Shown: positions 8,547 through 17,495, numbered from the stretch's first letter. The stretch is DNA of 64,000 bases from Catonella massiliensis (GCF_016651435.1 NZ_JAEPRJ010000001.1:434001-498000); one strand, 5' to 3'. The notes: generated by a model not told the origin, from the letters alone. A program made the numbers and translations.

Positions 8547-9161
8547 CTTTACGGTACCTCCTTCATCCTTTTTAAACCTAGCCTTGATTTCGCTGGTAAC
8601 CGGGAAATCGGCTTCATCATAAATATCATTCTTAGTAAACACTTTCATTAGCTTTGCAAGCTTTGAGCCGTCATCTACAGCTGCATTTACATATATCTCA
8701 GTAAGACCATCTTCAATTACCTGCCCAGTTTCTTTAACCGTCTTTACCACATGGTAGAGCGGAAGATTACCCTTAAACAAATCAAAGGCTGAAATAAATA
8801 TAATACAGATATCAGGTACAAATTCAAACTGCTTTCCGGTCTCTGTTACATTGGCAGTCAACACCGAAGCATTGTAACGAACTCTTTTAAGATGATTGTC
8901 ATCATTTGCTTTTTGAACTTCGATATTAATATACCGTCCGTCTCCGGTTATGCATTTAGCGTCTAGTACAACAGAGCGCCCCTGCAGATTCTTAATGTCA
9001 AACTGCTGCATGTTATCAGTAACAACAAGTTTGTAATCATCCAAGATAACTCTTAGGATTTCTTCGCAGAATTCCTTATGTTCAGCCATCTTGCGAAACA
9101 TAAGGTCATCAATTGGGTTCAATCCTCTTAAATACTCATCACGTTCTTTTTTTGTAGGCAT
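8322..9161 (-). CDS. Rpn family nuclease (copy 5, type A with divergent C-terminus)
   Basis: 279 residues. The N-terminal 205 residues closely match copies 1 and 6, except for a type-B-like patch VVKTVKETGQVIEDGLTEI near residue 140. The C-terminal part is the most different in the array: units GEKR, GERR, GRKE, GVKE, GKIK, then GANEEKLRIAKDMIASG and LEFGFIARLTGLSEEAVAALQG. If the C-terminal product is the matching inhibitor, this copy would carry a distinct specificity (inference). Confidence 0.9.
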   Translation of the reverse strand: MPTKKERDEYLRGLNPIDDLMFRKMAEHKEFCEEILRVILDDYKLVVTDNMQQFDIKNLQGRSVVLDAKCITGDGRYINIEVQKANDDNHLKRVRYNASVLTANVTETGKQFEFVPDICIIFISAFDLFKGNLPLYHVVKTVKETGQVIEDGLTEIYVNAAVDDGSKLAKLMKVFTKNDIYDEADFPVTSEIKARFKKDEGGTVKMDATLQKWMQESEEIGEKRGERRGRKEGVKEGKIKGANEEKLRIAKDMIASGLEFGFIARLTGLSEEAVAALQG

Positions 9162-9832
9162 ATAGTCCTTTCTTTCATTGGGTTTGCTATAATGCCCTTA
9201 AAGACATTATAGCAGAAGAAGTTAAAATATTAAATAGATTTTCCTGCTAAGTAAGACTTAGATACCCAGGATACGCTAAAGTCAAAGGTGGTTACAATAA
9301 TCAGAACTGCTTAATGTTAGATATCGGAGAACTGAATACTATTTGCAGCGGTTATTTAGGGAGAACAGAACACTCTTTGCAGTGATTATTAGTATGAAAA
9401 GATAACAATCAGTAAAGACAGACATCGTGCTCCATATCACATATAGTCAGATATAAAACCCATATCACATATAATCACATATTGAATACATATATCACGA
9501 AAATCATAATAGCTAAGAAATACTGCTTGGTGACTAAGAAATGCTGCTTAGCGACTCGAGAAATACTACTTAGTGACTATTGTAACTCACCCCGACAATA
9601 AGTATTATATATGAAATCCAAATAAAAAACAACGGCAAAGTGCATAAAGTTTCAAAGAAAAAGTGTACAAAATAACCAAAAAAACAAGCGAAGAACACAT
9701 GTAAGGGTAAAAGAAGGGAGCTCCTAGTCATCAAGGCAACTGAATATAAGCACCAAATGAAAGGAAATCAAGGGTAATCTCAAATCTAAAAGAGGCCTTG
9801 TGTGAGACCTAACTTTAGAATTCACACAGCAT

Positions 9833-9907
9833 AGAATAATAAATTCTAAGCGAGCGCGTTAGGCGAAGCGAAGCGAATGCCGGAGCGAGTCTGAAATTTA
9901 TTATTCT
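9833..9907. repeat. 75-bp junction element, copy 6
   Basis: Same ends and length; one internal G to A change (gaagcgaatgcc). Boundary between units 5 and 6. Confidence 0.9.
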
Positions 9908-10175
9908 AGGCGTGACTAGGTATACAAACTTAAAAATCATTATTCAAAGTGCGGCTAGGATGGCATCCAAAAACAATAAGCAAGCGTATCCAAGAAATCA
10001 AAAAAATCCCATAAAACAGAAAATCTAAGCGATACCTCGTCTATAACAGTATCAAGCATAGAAAGAAAACCTGCATTATGGGATATAAAAGCAAAACGCA
10101 ATTACAACAAACCTTTATAATCAACAAATAATATCATATATAAGGTTTTTACCAGAAACTGATATGGTGTGAACA

Positions 10176-10412
10176 TTAGCCATGCAAAGCAGCAACAGCC
10201 TCCTCAGAAAGCCCTGTATACCTCATTATAAGCTCAGTAGGAAGTCCTTCTTCAATCATTGTCTTTGCAATAGTTTTAGCACCTTCCTCTTTACCGAGCA
10301 CAATACCTTCCTCTTTACCGAGCATAATACCTTCCTCTCTACCGCGTTTCTCACCGCGTTTCTCGCCTATCTCTTCACTTTCTTGCATCCATTTCTGTAA
10401 AGTCGCATCCAT
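10176..10412 (-). CDS. Candidate internal product RpnS-like, 78 residues (copy 6)
   Basis: ATG at codon 206 preceded by GGAGGT (10422-10427) at 9 nt spacing. Longest candidate because of the extra repeat units. Confidence 0.55.
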   Translation of the reverse strand: MDATLQKWMQESEEIGEKRGEKRGREEGIMLGKEEGIVLGKEEGAKTIAKTMIEEGLPTELIMRYTGLSEEAVAALHG

Positions 10413-11027
10413 CTTTACGGTACCTCCTTCATCCTTTTTGAACCTAGCCTTGATTTCGCTGGTAACCGGGAAATCGGCTTCATTATAAACATCATTATTA
10501 GTAAACACTTTCATTAGCTTTGCAAGCTTTGAGCCGTCATCTACAGCTGCATTTACATATATTTCAGTAAGACCATCATCTATTATCTGCTCAGTTTCCA
10601 CAACAACCTTCTTTACATGGTATAGCGGAAGATTACCCTTAAATAAATCAAAGGCTGAAATAAATATAATACAGATATCTGGCACAAATTCAAACTTCTT
10701 TCCGGTCTCTGTTACATTGGCAGTCAACACCGAAGCATTGTAACGCACTCTTTTTAGATGATTGTCATCATTCGCTTTTTGGACTTCGATATTGATATAC
10801 CGTCCGTCTCCGGTTATACATTTAGCATCTAATACAACAGAGCGCCCCTGCAGATTCTTAATGTCAAACTGCTGCATGTTATCAGTAACAACAAGTTTGT
10901 AATCATCCAAGATAACTCTTAGGATTTCTTCGCAGAATTCCTTATGTTCAGCCATCTTGCGAAACATAAGATCATCAATTGGGTTCAATCCTCTTAAATA
11001 CTCATCACGTTCTTTTTTTGTAGGCAT
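10176..11027 (-). CDS. Rpn family nuclease (copy 6, type A, longest repeat helix)
   Basis: 283 residues, the longest copy. The nuclease body is almost that of copy 1. The C-terminal helix has seven four-residue units (GEKR, GEKR, GREE, GIML, GKEE, GIVL, GKEE) against four in copy 1, and ends SEEAVAALHG. In characterised Rpn proteins the number of such four-residue repeats varies widely between strains and forms the dimer interface of RpnS; here it varies inside one array. Confidence 0.9.
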   Translation of the reverse strand: MPTKKERDEYLRGLNPIDDLMFRKMAEHKEFCEEILRVILDDYKLVVTDNMQQFDIKNLQGRSVVLDAKCITGDGRYINIEVQKANDDNHLKRVRYNASVLTANVTETGKKFEFVPDICIIFISAFDLFKGNLPLYHVKKVVVETEQIIDDGLTEIYVNAAVDDGSKLAKLMKVFTNNDVYNEADFPVTSEIKARFKKDEGGTVKMDATLQKWMQESEEIGEKRGEKRGREEGIMLGKEEGIVLGKEEGAKTIAKTMIEEGLPTELIMRYTGLSEEAVAALHG

Positions 11028-11688
11028 ATAGTCCTTTCTTTCATTGGTTTGCTATAATGCCCTTAAAGACATTATAGCAGATGAAGTTAAAATATTAAAT
11101 AGATTTTCCTGCTAAGTAAGACTTAGATACTCAGGATACGCTAAAGTCAAAGGTGGTTACAATAATCAGAACTGCTTAATGTTAGATATCGGAGAACTGA
11201 ATACTATTTGCAGCGGTTATTTATGGAGAACAGAACACTCTTTGCAATGATTATTAGTGTGAAAAGATAGCAATCAGTAAAGACAGACATCGAACTCCAT
11301 ATCACATATAATCAAATATAAAACCCATATCACATATTGAATACATATATCACGCAAATCATAATAGCTAAGAAATACTGCTTGGTGACTAAGAAATGCT
11401 GCTTAGCGACTCGAGAAATACTACTTAGTGACTATTGTAACTCACCCCGACAAGAAGTATTATATATGAAATCCAAATAAAAAACAACGGCAAAGTGCAC
11501 AAAGTTTCAAAGAAAAAGTGTACAAAATAACCAAAAAAATCAAGCGAAAAACACTTGTAAAGCAAAAAGAAGGGAGCTCCTAGTCAGCCAGGCAACTGAA
11601 TATAAGCACTAAATGAAAGGAAATCAAGGGTAATCTCAAATCTAAAAGAGGCCTTGTGTGAGACCTAACTTTAGAATTCACACAGCAT

Positions 11689-11763
11689 AGAATAATAAAT
11701 TCTAAGCGAGCGTGTTAGGCGAAGCGAAGCGGATGCCGGAGCGAGTCTGAAATTTATTATTCT
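11689..11763. repeat. 75-bp junction element, copy 7 (array end)
   Basis: Same ends; one internal change (gcgtgtt for gcgcgtt). It closes the array; the DNA to its right (11764 on) is single copy. Confidence 0.9.
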
Positions 11764-11909
11764 AGGTGTGGCTAAGACTGCAAACCAAAACCATTATCCT
11801 TGAACGCGATAAATAAGACTGTAAAAAATGTATCATAATCAGGCAGAATATGATAAAATAGTCAGTATCCAAAAGACAGTGAACAATAACCATTAGAAAG
11901 GCAATACCT

Positions 11910-12908
11910 ATGAAAAACATACTAATGCTAACTACAGGAGGAACTATTGCCTCTGTAATTACGCCCTATGGGCTCATTCCCACACTTAACTCTAAGGAAC
12001 TGCTCTCTTACCTGCCAAAGCTGGAAGAAAATATTAATATAGAAACAAGAGAACTTTACAGCATTGATAGCACCAATACCAGACCTGAGCATTGGAAACT
12101 GATAGCAAATGCAATTGAAAGCGAATACAACAACTATGATGGCTTCGTTATCTGCCACGGTACAGACACCATGGCCTATACCGCCTCAGCACTTTCATAC
12201 CTTATTCAAAACTCCCCCAAGCCAATAGTGTTAACAGGAGCTCAAAAGCCAATAGGAACGGAGATAACAGATGCAAAGTCTAATCTTCGTGACAGCATAC
12301 TCTATGCTGCTGACGAACTCTCATGTGGTGTTCAGATAGTATTTAGCGGCAAGGTCATCATGGGAACCCGTGCCAAGAAGACCAGAACCTTTAGCTTTGA
12401 AGCATTTTCAAGTATCAACTATCCATTTATAGCTGAACTATATGATGGCAAGATTATCAGATACATTGTTCAGGATAAAACAAAAATGAAGCCTATCTTT
12501 TATCACGAACTAAATGAAAAAGTATATGTGGTCAAGCTGATACCGGGCATTTCCGACAGTCTCATATCTACCATATTTGAAAACTATGACGGCATTATCC
12601 TCGAGAGCTTTGGTACAGGCGGAGTTCCTGACAGCATACAAAAAGCAATATTCGACAACCTTGAAAAATACGAAGCCAAAGACAAGGTGCTTGTTATAAC
12701 AACTCAGGTACAAAATGAAGGCAGCGATACCGACATCTACGAGGTAGGAGTTAAACTTAAAAAATACAAATACCTTGAAGCCGCAGATATGACCTTGGAG
12801 GCGGCCTTAACCAAGCTTATGTGGATACTTGCTAAAAAGGACAGAGACTGGGATTATATCGAGAAAAATTTCAAAAAGGCTATTAGTTTTGATAGAGTCA
12901 GAGGCTAA
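11910..12908 (+). CDS. ansA: L-asparaginase, type I (cytoplasmic)
   Basis: 332 residues, normal family length. Hydrolyses asparagine to aspartate and ammonia. The first catalytic Thr lies in TTGGTIAS (8-15) and the second in HGTDTMAYTASAL (about 87-99); the family Lys is in TRAKK (about 152-156). There is no signal peptide, which fits the cytoplasmic type I enzyme. AGAAAGG precedes the ATG by 9 nt. The next gene is asparaginyl-tRNA synthetase, so the pair is linked by asparagine, but the 240-bp gap and a possible hairpin terminator suggest separate transcription. Confidence 0.9.
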   Translation: MKNILMLTTGGTIASVITPYGLIPTLNSKELLSYLPKLEENINIETRELYSIDSTNTRPEHWKLIANAIESEYNNYDGFVICHGTDTMAYTASALSYLIQNSPKPIVLTGAQKPIGTEITDAKSNLRDSILYAADELSCGVQIVFSGKVIMGTRAKKTRTFSFEAFSSINYPFIAELYDGKIIRYIVQDKTKMKPIFYHELNEKVYVVKLIPGISDSLISTIFENYDGIILESFGTGGVPDSIQKAIFDNLEKYEAKDKVLVITTQVQNEGSDTDIYEVGVKLKKYKYLEAADMTLEAALTKLMWILAKKDRDWDYIEKNFKKAISFDRVRG

Positions 12909-12924
12909 AGGAGGGGGTCCGGGA

Positions 12925-12950
12925 AGCGATGCAGTTAATGCGCTTTTTTA
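12925..12950 (+). terminator. Possible terminator after ansA
   Basis: AGC-GCA paired with TGC-GCT around gttaa, with a 3-nt bulge, followed by TTTTTTA. The short bulged stem makes this uncertain. Confidence 0.4.
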
Positions 12951-13148
12951 TATCTCTTTTCCTAAGCCTATCATAATGATATTAAGTATGACAAGTCTGC
13001 CCTTCCGGTTGTACTGACCAATTAAATCATCCTTAGTAAGACGGATGTGAGTGAGATATAAAAAATAAAAAAATACAGGCTAGTCGCTAATCTGAAAATG
13101 TGATATACTGTACAGACACGAGAGAAGTTAAAAATTTGGGAGGACATT

Positions 13149-14540
13149 ATGGAACTTATTACAGTCAGAGAACTTTTCAAAGAAAAGGAGAAATTTGCGG
13201 GAAAAGAAGTTACTGTAGGTGGATGGATTAGAAGTGTCAGAGATTCTAAAAGCTTTGGCTTTATAGTGCTTAGCGATGGTACATATTTTGAGACATTACA
13301 GATTGTTTATCACGATAATATGGAGAATTTTGCAGAAGTAAGCAAGTTAAATGTTGGCTCTGCAGTCATTGTAAAGGGTGAGCTGGTGCTTACTCCTGAT
13401 GCAAAACAGCCATTTGAGATACAGGCAAGCGAGGTAATTGTTGAGGGTAAGTCTACCAGTGATTATCCTCTTCAGAAAAAACGCCACAGCATGGAATATC
13501 TTAGGACTATCTCACATCTTCGTCCAAGAACCAATACCTTCCAGGCTGTATTTAGAGTGCGCTCACTCATAGCATACGCTATACACAAGTTTTTCCAGGA
13601 GAGAGACTTTGTATATGTACATACACCAATCATCACAGGTTCAGATGCAGAGGGTGCAGGAGAGATGTTCAGGGTGACTACCCTTGACCTTGACAACCTC
13701 CCTCTTGGTGAGGATGGAAAGGTGGATAATAGTAAGGATTTCTTTGGCAAGGCTACCAACCTTACAGTTAGCGGACAGTTAAACGGCGAGACCTTTGCTA
13801 TGGCATTTAAGAATATCTATACCTTCGGGCCTACCTTTAGAGCAGAGAACTCCAATACCACAAGACACGCAGCGGAATTCTGGATGATAGAGCCTGAGAT
13901 AGCTTTTGCAGATCTTGATGACGACATGGCTTTGGCGGAATCAATGCTTAAGTACATCATCAACTATGTACTTCTTAATGCCCCTGAAGAGATGGCTTTC
14001 TTCAACCAGTTCATCGACAAAGATCTTATCGAGAGACTTAAAGGTGTAGCGGGCTCTGACTTTGGCCGTGTAACTTATACAGAGGCTATCGAGCTTCTTA
14101 AGGAGCACAACGATGAGTTCGACTACAAAGTAAGCTGGGGCTGTGACTTACAGACAGAGCACGAGCGTTACCTTACAGAGAAAATCTTCAAACGTCCTGT
14201 ATTTGTAACAGACTATCCAAAGGAAATAAAAGCTTTCTACATGAAGCTAAATGATGACGGCAAGACAGTTGCAGCCATGGACTGCCTGGTTCCCGGCATT
14301 GGCGAGATTATAGGAGGCAGCCAGAGAGAAGAGAATCTGGAACTGCTTACAAAGCGTATGAAGGAGCTGGGTCTTAACGAAGCAGACTATGATTTCTATC
14401 TTGATCTTAGAAAATATGGCTCAGCAAGACACGCAGGCTTTGGTCTTGGCTTTGAAAGATGTGTAATGTACCTCACTGGAATGGGCAACATCCGCGACGT
14501 AATTCCTTTCCCAAGAACGGTAGGCAACTGCGAATTATAA
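13149..14540 (+). CDS. asnS: Asparagine--tRNA ligase
   Basis: 463 residues, class IIb synthetase that charges tRNA-Asn in the cytoplasm. An N-terminal OB-fold anticodon-binding domain (about 17-105) is followed by the class II catalytic domain. Motif 2 is [21 protein letters not shown] (about 235-255), with the AsnRS-specific AEFWM and EPE; motif 3 is [15 protein letters not shown] (about 437-451). The start has GGGAGGA at 6 nt spacing. A TATACT -10 lies at 13104, with a poor -35. Confidence 0.96.
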   Translation: MELITVRELFKEKEKFAGKEVTVGGWIRSVRDSKSFGFIVLSDGTYFETLQIVYHDNMENFAEVSKLNVGSAVIVKGELVLTPDAKQPFEIQASEVIVEGKSTSDYPLQKKRHSMEYLRTISHLRPRTNTFQAVFRVRSLIAYAIHKFFQERDFVYVHTPIITGSDAEGAGEMFRVTTLDLDNLPLGEDGKVDNSKDFFGKATNLTVSGQLNGETFAMAFKNIYTFGPTFRAENSNTTRHAAEFWMIEPEIAFADLDDDMALAESMLKYIINYVLLNAPEEMAFFNQFIDKDLIERLKGVAGSDFGRVTYTEAIELLKEHNDEFDYKVSWGCDLQTEHERYLTEKIFKRPVFVTDYPKEIKAFYMKLNDDGKTVAAMDCLVPGIGEIIGGSQREENLELLTKRMKELGLNEADYDFYLDLRKYGSARHAGFGLGFERCVMYLTGMGNIRDVIPFPRTVGNCEL

Positions 14541-14690
14541 TTAGAGAATAAATAGATAATGAATAACTTTTCTATCAGAGATAAAAGCTGTCAATTAAAG
14601 TAAGGCTATATCATTAATTAATGCAGTATAATAAGGCTAAAATGCAGATTATTAGCGAATGTCTGATAAATATAGTGCTTTTATAATAAT

Positions 14691-14740
14691 ACCTGGCTCA
14701 TCATCTCTAAACTATAGAGGTAGATGAGTCAGGTGTTTTT
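14691..14740 (+). terminator. Intrinsic terminator
   Basis: ACCTGGCTCATC pairs with GATGAGTCAGGT (one G-U), with an inner TCTCT/AGAGG extension, then GTTTTTAT. It lies 150 bp after asnS, and no gene lies between. Confidence 0.8.
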
Positions 14741-14832
14741 ATTTATATAAGTTAGACAAAACTAATCATAGAAAAATCAAATAAATATTACAAAATATAG
14801 AATAATTCCATAAAAAATCTTCTCTATTTGGG

Positions 14833-14860
14833 TTGAATATTGTTAAAATCAACCTATAAT
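14833..14860 (+). promoter_or_regulatory. Promoter of the reductase operon, with operator-like repeat
   Basis: TTGAAT, 16-bp spacer, TATAAT. The inverted repeat GGTTGA-N12-TCAACC (14831-14854) spans the -35 and spacer and is a candidate repressor site. Confidence 0.6.
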
Positions 14861-15097
14861 ATATATTTATAGACTTAAAGAGATTCCTGATTTATAGGCA
14901 TATTTGTAAAAGACTGTAATTAAAAGAATTAGAATAAAAGGTGAAGAATTATACTGCCTTTTTTGAGGTCAAGCAGTGATAGTCAAACATCTTAGGCTAT
15001 AACTTACTTTAGATAGTCAACTAAATTTAATTCAGCAATGTAAAATATGCCTAAGCAGGAGACTTGGGCAACAACATATTTATAGGAGGGTTTATTT

Positions 15098-16369
15098 ATG
15101 GCGGATTATGAGAAAATGTGGGAAGAACTGGGGATGAATATGGAGCTTCACGACCAGCTCTGTCAGGTGCTGCCGGTAGCCTTTGGTGATGTTTATCTCT
15201 CACAGGAAAACAGGCCTGAGGGTATGGGATTTTGGGACTTTGTTGTATCAGGGATTCACGGCATCAGACCGGCTGAGCTTATCGAGGCTCAGAAAAACGG
15301 TCAGAAGGTATTTGGTACCTTCTGTGTCTATGTACCAGATGAGGTGGTTATTGCTGCCAAGGGCATAGTCACAGGACTTTGTGGCGGCTCACAATTCTGG
15401 GTACCGGGTGGAGAGAAGGTATTGCCAAAGAGTACCTGTCCTCTTATCAAGGCTTCTGTAGGAGCAAGACTTGACAAGACCTGTCCGTTCTTTAGGATTG
15501 CTGACATGTACGTAGGTGAGACTACCTGTGACGGCAAGAAGAAGGCTTGGGAGATACTTGGCGAAGATGTACCTATGCACATAATGGACGTGCCTCAGAT
15601 GAAGCGTGAAAAGGACATAGTGAAATGGGCAGGAGAGATAGAGGAATTTAAGAAAGTAGTTGAGGATTTCACAGGCAATGAAATAAATGTGGAAAATCTG
15701 AACGAAGCAATTAAAATAGTAAATAACAAGAGAAGGGCTCTTGGCAGGGTATTTAACTGCAGAAAGGCTCTTAAGTCACCTATTAGTGGTAAAGATGCCC
15801 TTCTTATGATGCAGATAGCTTTCTTTGACGACCCTGTGCGCTGTGCTGAGATGTGCAACAAGCTGGCAGATGAGCTTGAAAAAAGGATAGAAGACGGAGT
15901 GTCAGTCTGTCCGGAGGGAACCAAGAGAATCCTGGTTACAGGTACGCCTCTTGCCATCCCTAACTGGAAGCTCCACCACATCATTGAGACCAGCGGTGCT
16001 ATCGTGGTTTGCGAAGAAATGTGTACAGGAACCAGATATTTTGAAAATATCGTAGAAGAAGACCTCCCTACGCTTGAGGCTCAGTACATGGCACTTGCAA
16101 GACGCTATATGAAGACTAACTGTGCCTGCTTCACACCTAATACAGCGAGGTTTGATGACATCCTCCGTATGGTTGATGAATACAAGGTTGACGGAGTTAT
16201 AGATGTAAGCCTGAAGTTCTGTAACCTTTACGATACAGAGGGCTTCCTTCTTGAGCGTACACTTAAGGAAAAGGGAATTCCTGTGCTAGGTATTGAAACT
16301 GATTATACAGACGCAGATGCAGAGCAGCTTAAGACTCGTATCGGTGCATTTATAGAAATGTTGGGTTAA
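15098..16369 (+). CDS. Double-cubane-cluster-type anaerobic reductase (2-hydroxyacyl-CoA dehydratase family)
   Basis: 423 residues, HgdB/FldB/YjiM-like superfamily of oxygen-sensitive Fe-S enzymes that use ATP-driven electron injection to reduce difficult substrates. Cysteines conserved in this group are visible in FGTFCVYVPDE, STCPLIKAS, KTCPFFRIAD, TTCDGKKKAWE and ARRYMKTNCACF. The gene stands alone with an activator rather than as an alpha/beta dehydratase pair, which fits the double-cubane (DCCP) subgroup, not the CoA dehydratases; the natural substrate of that group is not established. First gene of a three-gene operon with a DUF3343 protein and an activase. Strong GGAGG site. Confidence 0.85.
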   Translation: MADYEKMWEELGMNMELHDQLCQVLPVAFGDVYLSQENRPEGMGFWDFVVSGIHGIRPAELIEAQKNGQKVFGTFCVYVPDEVVIAAKGIVTGLCGGSQFWVPGGEKVLPKSTCPLIKASVGARLDKTCPFFRIADMYVGETTCDGKKKAWEILGEDVPMHIMDVPQMKREKDIVKWAGEIEEFKKVVEDFTGNEINVENLNEAIKIVNNKRRALGRVFNCRKALKSPISGKDALLMMQIAFFDDPVRCAEMCNKLADELEKRIEDGVSVCPEGTKRILVTGTPLAIPNWKLHHIIETSGAIVVCEEMCTGTRYFENIVEEDLPTLEAQYMALARRYMKTNCACFTPNTARFDDILRMVDEYKVDGVIDVSLKFCNLYDTEGFLLERTLKEKGIPVLGIETDYTDADAEQLKTRIGAFIEMLG

Positions 16370-16370
16370 A

Positions 16371-16631
16371 ATGAAAAATTATTATATCTTATTCGCCAAT
16401 TATACAGAGGGGCTCTTATTGCAGGATATACTAAAGGCAAACGGTCATAAAGCGAGGATATCCCCGACTCCAAGGACAATACAGGGCTCAGTTCCCTGTG
16501 GGATGAGCCTTCTTGTAAATGAAGAAGACATAGAAGGAGTGAGAGCCTGCATCAGGGAGAATAAGGCGGCCTATACCAACATAGTTGAAACAGAATGTCA
16601 GATAAATGCAGGAAGAAATAAATTTTGTTAG
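16371..16631 (+). CDS. DUF3343 protein, putative Se/S-carrier-like
   Basis: 86 residues, starting 1 nt after the preceding stop, so translation is probably coupled. The family block SPTPRTIQGSVPCGMSLL (about 31-48) includes a conserved Cys; another Cys ends the protein (NKFC). Members of this family sit beside selenium/sulfur enzymes and dehydratase-type reductases and are proposed small thiol or redox carriers. Function here is inferred from location only. Confidence 0.75.
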   Translation: MKNYYILFANYTEGLLLQDILKANGHKARISPTPRTIQGSVPCGMSLLVNEEDIEGVRACIRENKAAYTNIVETECQINAGRNKFC

Positions 16632-16647
16632 AAGTTAAGGAGATGTT

Positions 16648-17415
16648 ATGGCAAGGATAAGTTTTGGCCTTGATTTAGGCTCTACGAGCACAAAATACGT
16701 GGCTATGCAGGACGGGAAGATACTCTATAAGCACAGGCTTCCTACAGGCTGGAGCAGCAAGGAGGCTTCTCTGAATGTAAAGGAAGACCTTATCAAAAAT
16801 GGTTTTTCTTTTGATGATTTCCGCTGTGTATCCACAGGCTACGGACGGGTAAGTGTTGATTATGCAAATAAGAATATTACGGAGATTACCTGTCACGCTA
16901 AAGGCGCAGAATATCTCTTTAACGAAAGGGAAGTTGCTATCATTGACATAGGAGGGCAGGATACGAAGATTATCGTGCTTGAGGACGGTCAGGTGAAGGA
17001 CTTCATTATGAATGACAAATGTTCTGCCGGTACGGGAAGATTCTTAGAGGTAATGGCAAATGCAATGGGATATGACCCTGCCTCCCTTTGCGAGCTTGCA
17101 AGAAAGGGAAAGGGAGTTAAGATAAGCTCCATGTGCACGGTATTTGCTGAGTCTGAGGTCATTGGGCTTGCCGGTGCAGGTACTCCTAAGGAGGACATAG
17201 CCTTCGGCATAGTCGAATCTATCACTGAAAAGGTGGTGTCACAGTGCAGAAATGTACCTGAGGACTTCAAGGTCTTTCTGACAGGAGGGCTTTGTGGCTG
17301 TCCTTATATCTTAGAATCTCTATCAAATAAGCTTGGTAGAAAGGTAGAAACTCACGAGGCTGCAATGTACGCAGGTGCCATTGGCGCTGCTGTGTTTGCA
17401 GAGAAAATGAAATAA
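16648..17415 (+). CDS. Acyl-CoA dehydratase activase / DCCP reductase ATPase
   Basis: 255 residues, BadF/BadG/BcrA/BcrD ATPase family (YjiL/HgdC-like). It carries the actin-fold phosphate loops GLDLGSTSTKYVAMQ (7-21) and DIGGQDTKII (about 93-102). Two cysteines, in CSAGTGRFLEV and SSMCTVFAESEVI, hold the [4Fe-4S] cluster at the dimer interface. The protein hydrolyses ATP while passing one electron to its partner, here the 15098 product. Ribosome site AAGGAG at 6 nt. Last gene of the operon. Confidence 0.9.
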   Translation: MARISFGLDLGSTSTKYVAMQDGKILYKHRLPTGWSSKEASLNVKEDLIKNGFSFDDFRCVSTGYGRVSVDYANKNITEITCHAKGAEYLFNEREVAIIDIGGQDTKIIVLEDGQVKDFIMNDKCSAGTGRFLEVMANAMGYDPASLCELARKGKGVKISSMCTVFAESEVIGLAGAGTPKEDIAFGIVESITEKVVSQCRNVPEDFKVFLTGGLCGCPYILESLSNKLGRKVETHEAAMYAGAIGAAVFAEKMK

Positions 17416-17423
17416 AAAACTTG

Positions 17424-17495
17424 TAAAAAAAGGCTGTCACACTAGAGATAAAATTTACTACATATTATGTAAACTTATCTTAATGTGGCAGCCTT
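17424..17495 (-). terminator. Terminator for queT (long hairpin)
   Basis: AAGGCTG-CACA and TGTG-CAGCCTT arms flank inner GATAA/TTATC pairs. On the minus strand the hairpin runs into TTTTTTT, so it ends queT transcription. It could also slow transcription coming from the activase side, but the plus-strand T run is poor. Confidence 0.8.

Larger units (their letters stand above)
3..11763. repeat. Tandem array of six Rpn nuclease units
   Basis: Six units of about 1968, 2065, 1938, 2009, 1850 and 1856 bp follow one another head to tail. Each unit contains, left to right, a 75-bp element with inverted ends, 260-490 bp of non-coding DNA, a minus-strand Rpn-family gene, and 640-710 bp of conserved non-coding DNA. 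A seventh 75-bp element ends the array just before the asparaginase gene. The non-coding parts are nearly as similar between units as the genes, which points to duplication by unequal recombination rather than independent insertion. The first element begins at the very edge of the window, so the array may extend further left. Confidence 0.95.
14541..15097 (+). other. Intergenic region between asnS and the reductase operon
   Basis: Nothing recognisable lies in the first 150 bp. Then comes a strong terminator (14691-14740), a promoter with an inverted repeat (14833-14860), a ~230-nt leader, and a small hairpin GCCTAAG/CTTGGGC (15049-15069) just upstream of the ribosome site. Confidence 0.6.

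Noticed and set aside
448..11027. Insertion sequences with ordinary transposases
   Set aside because: The proteins are Rpn PD-(D/E)XK nucleases; no DDE or HUH signature and no target duplications could be shown.
15595..15984. 129-residue minus-strand frame inside the reductase gene
   Set aside because: Antisense shadow; the plus-strand gene has clear motifs and a ribosome site.
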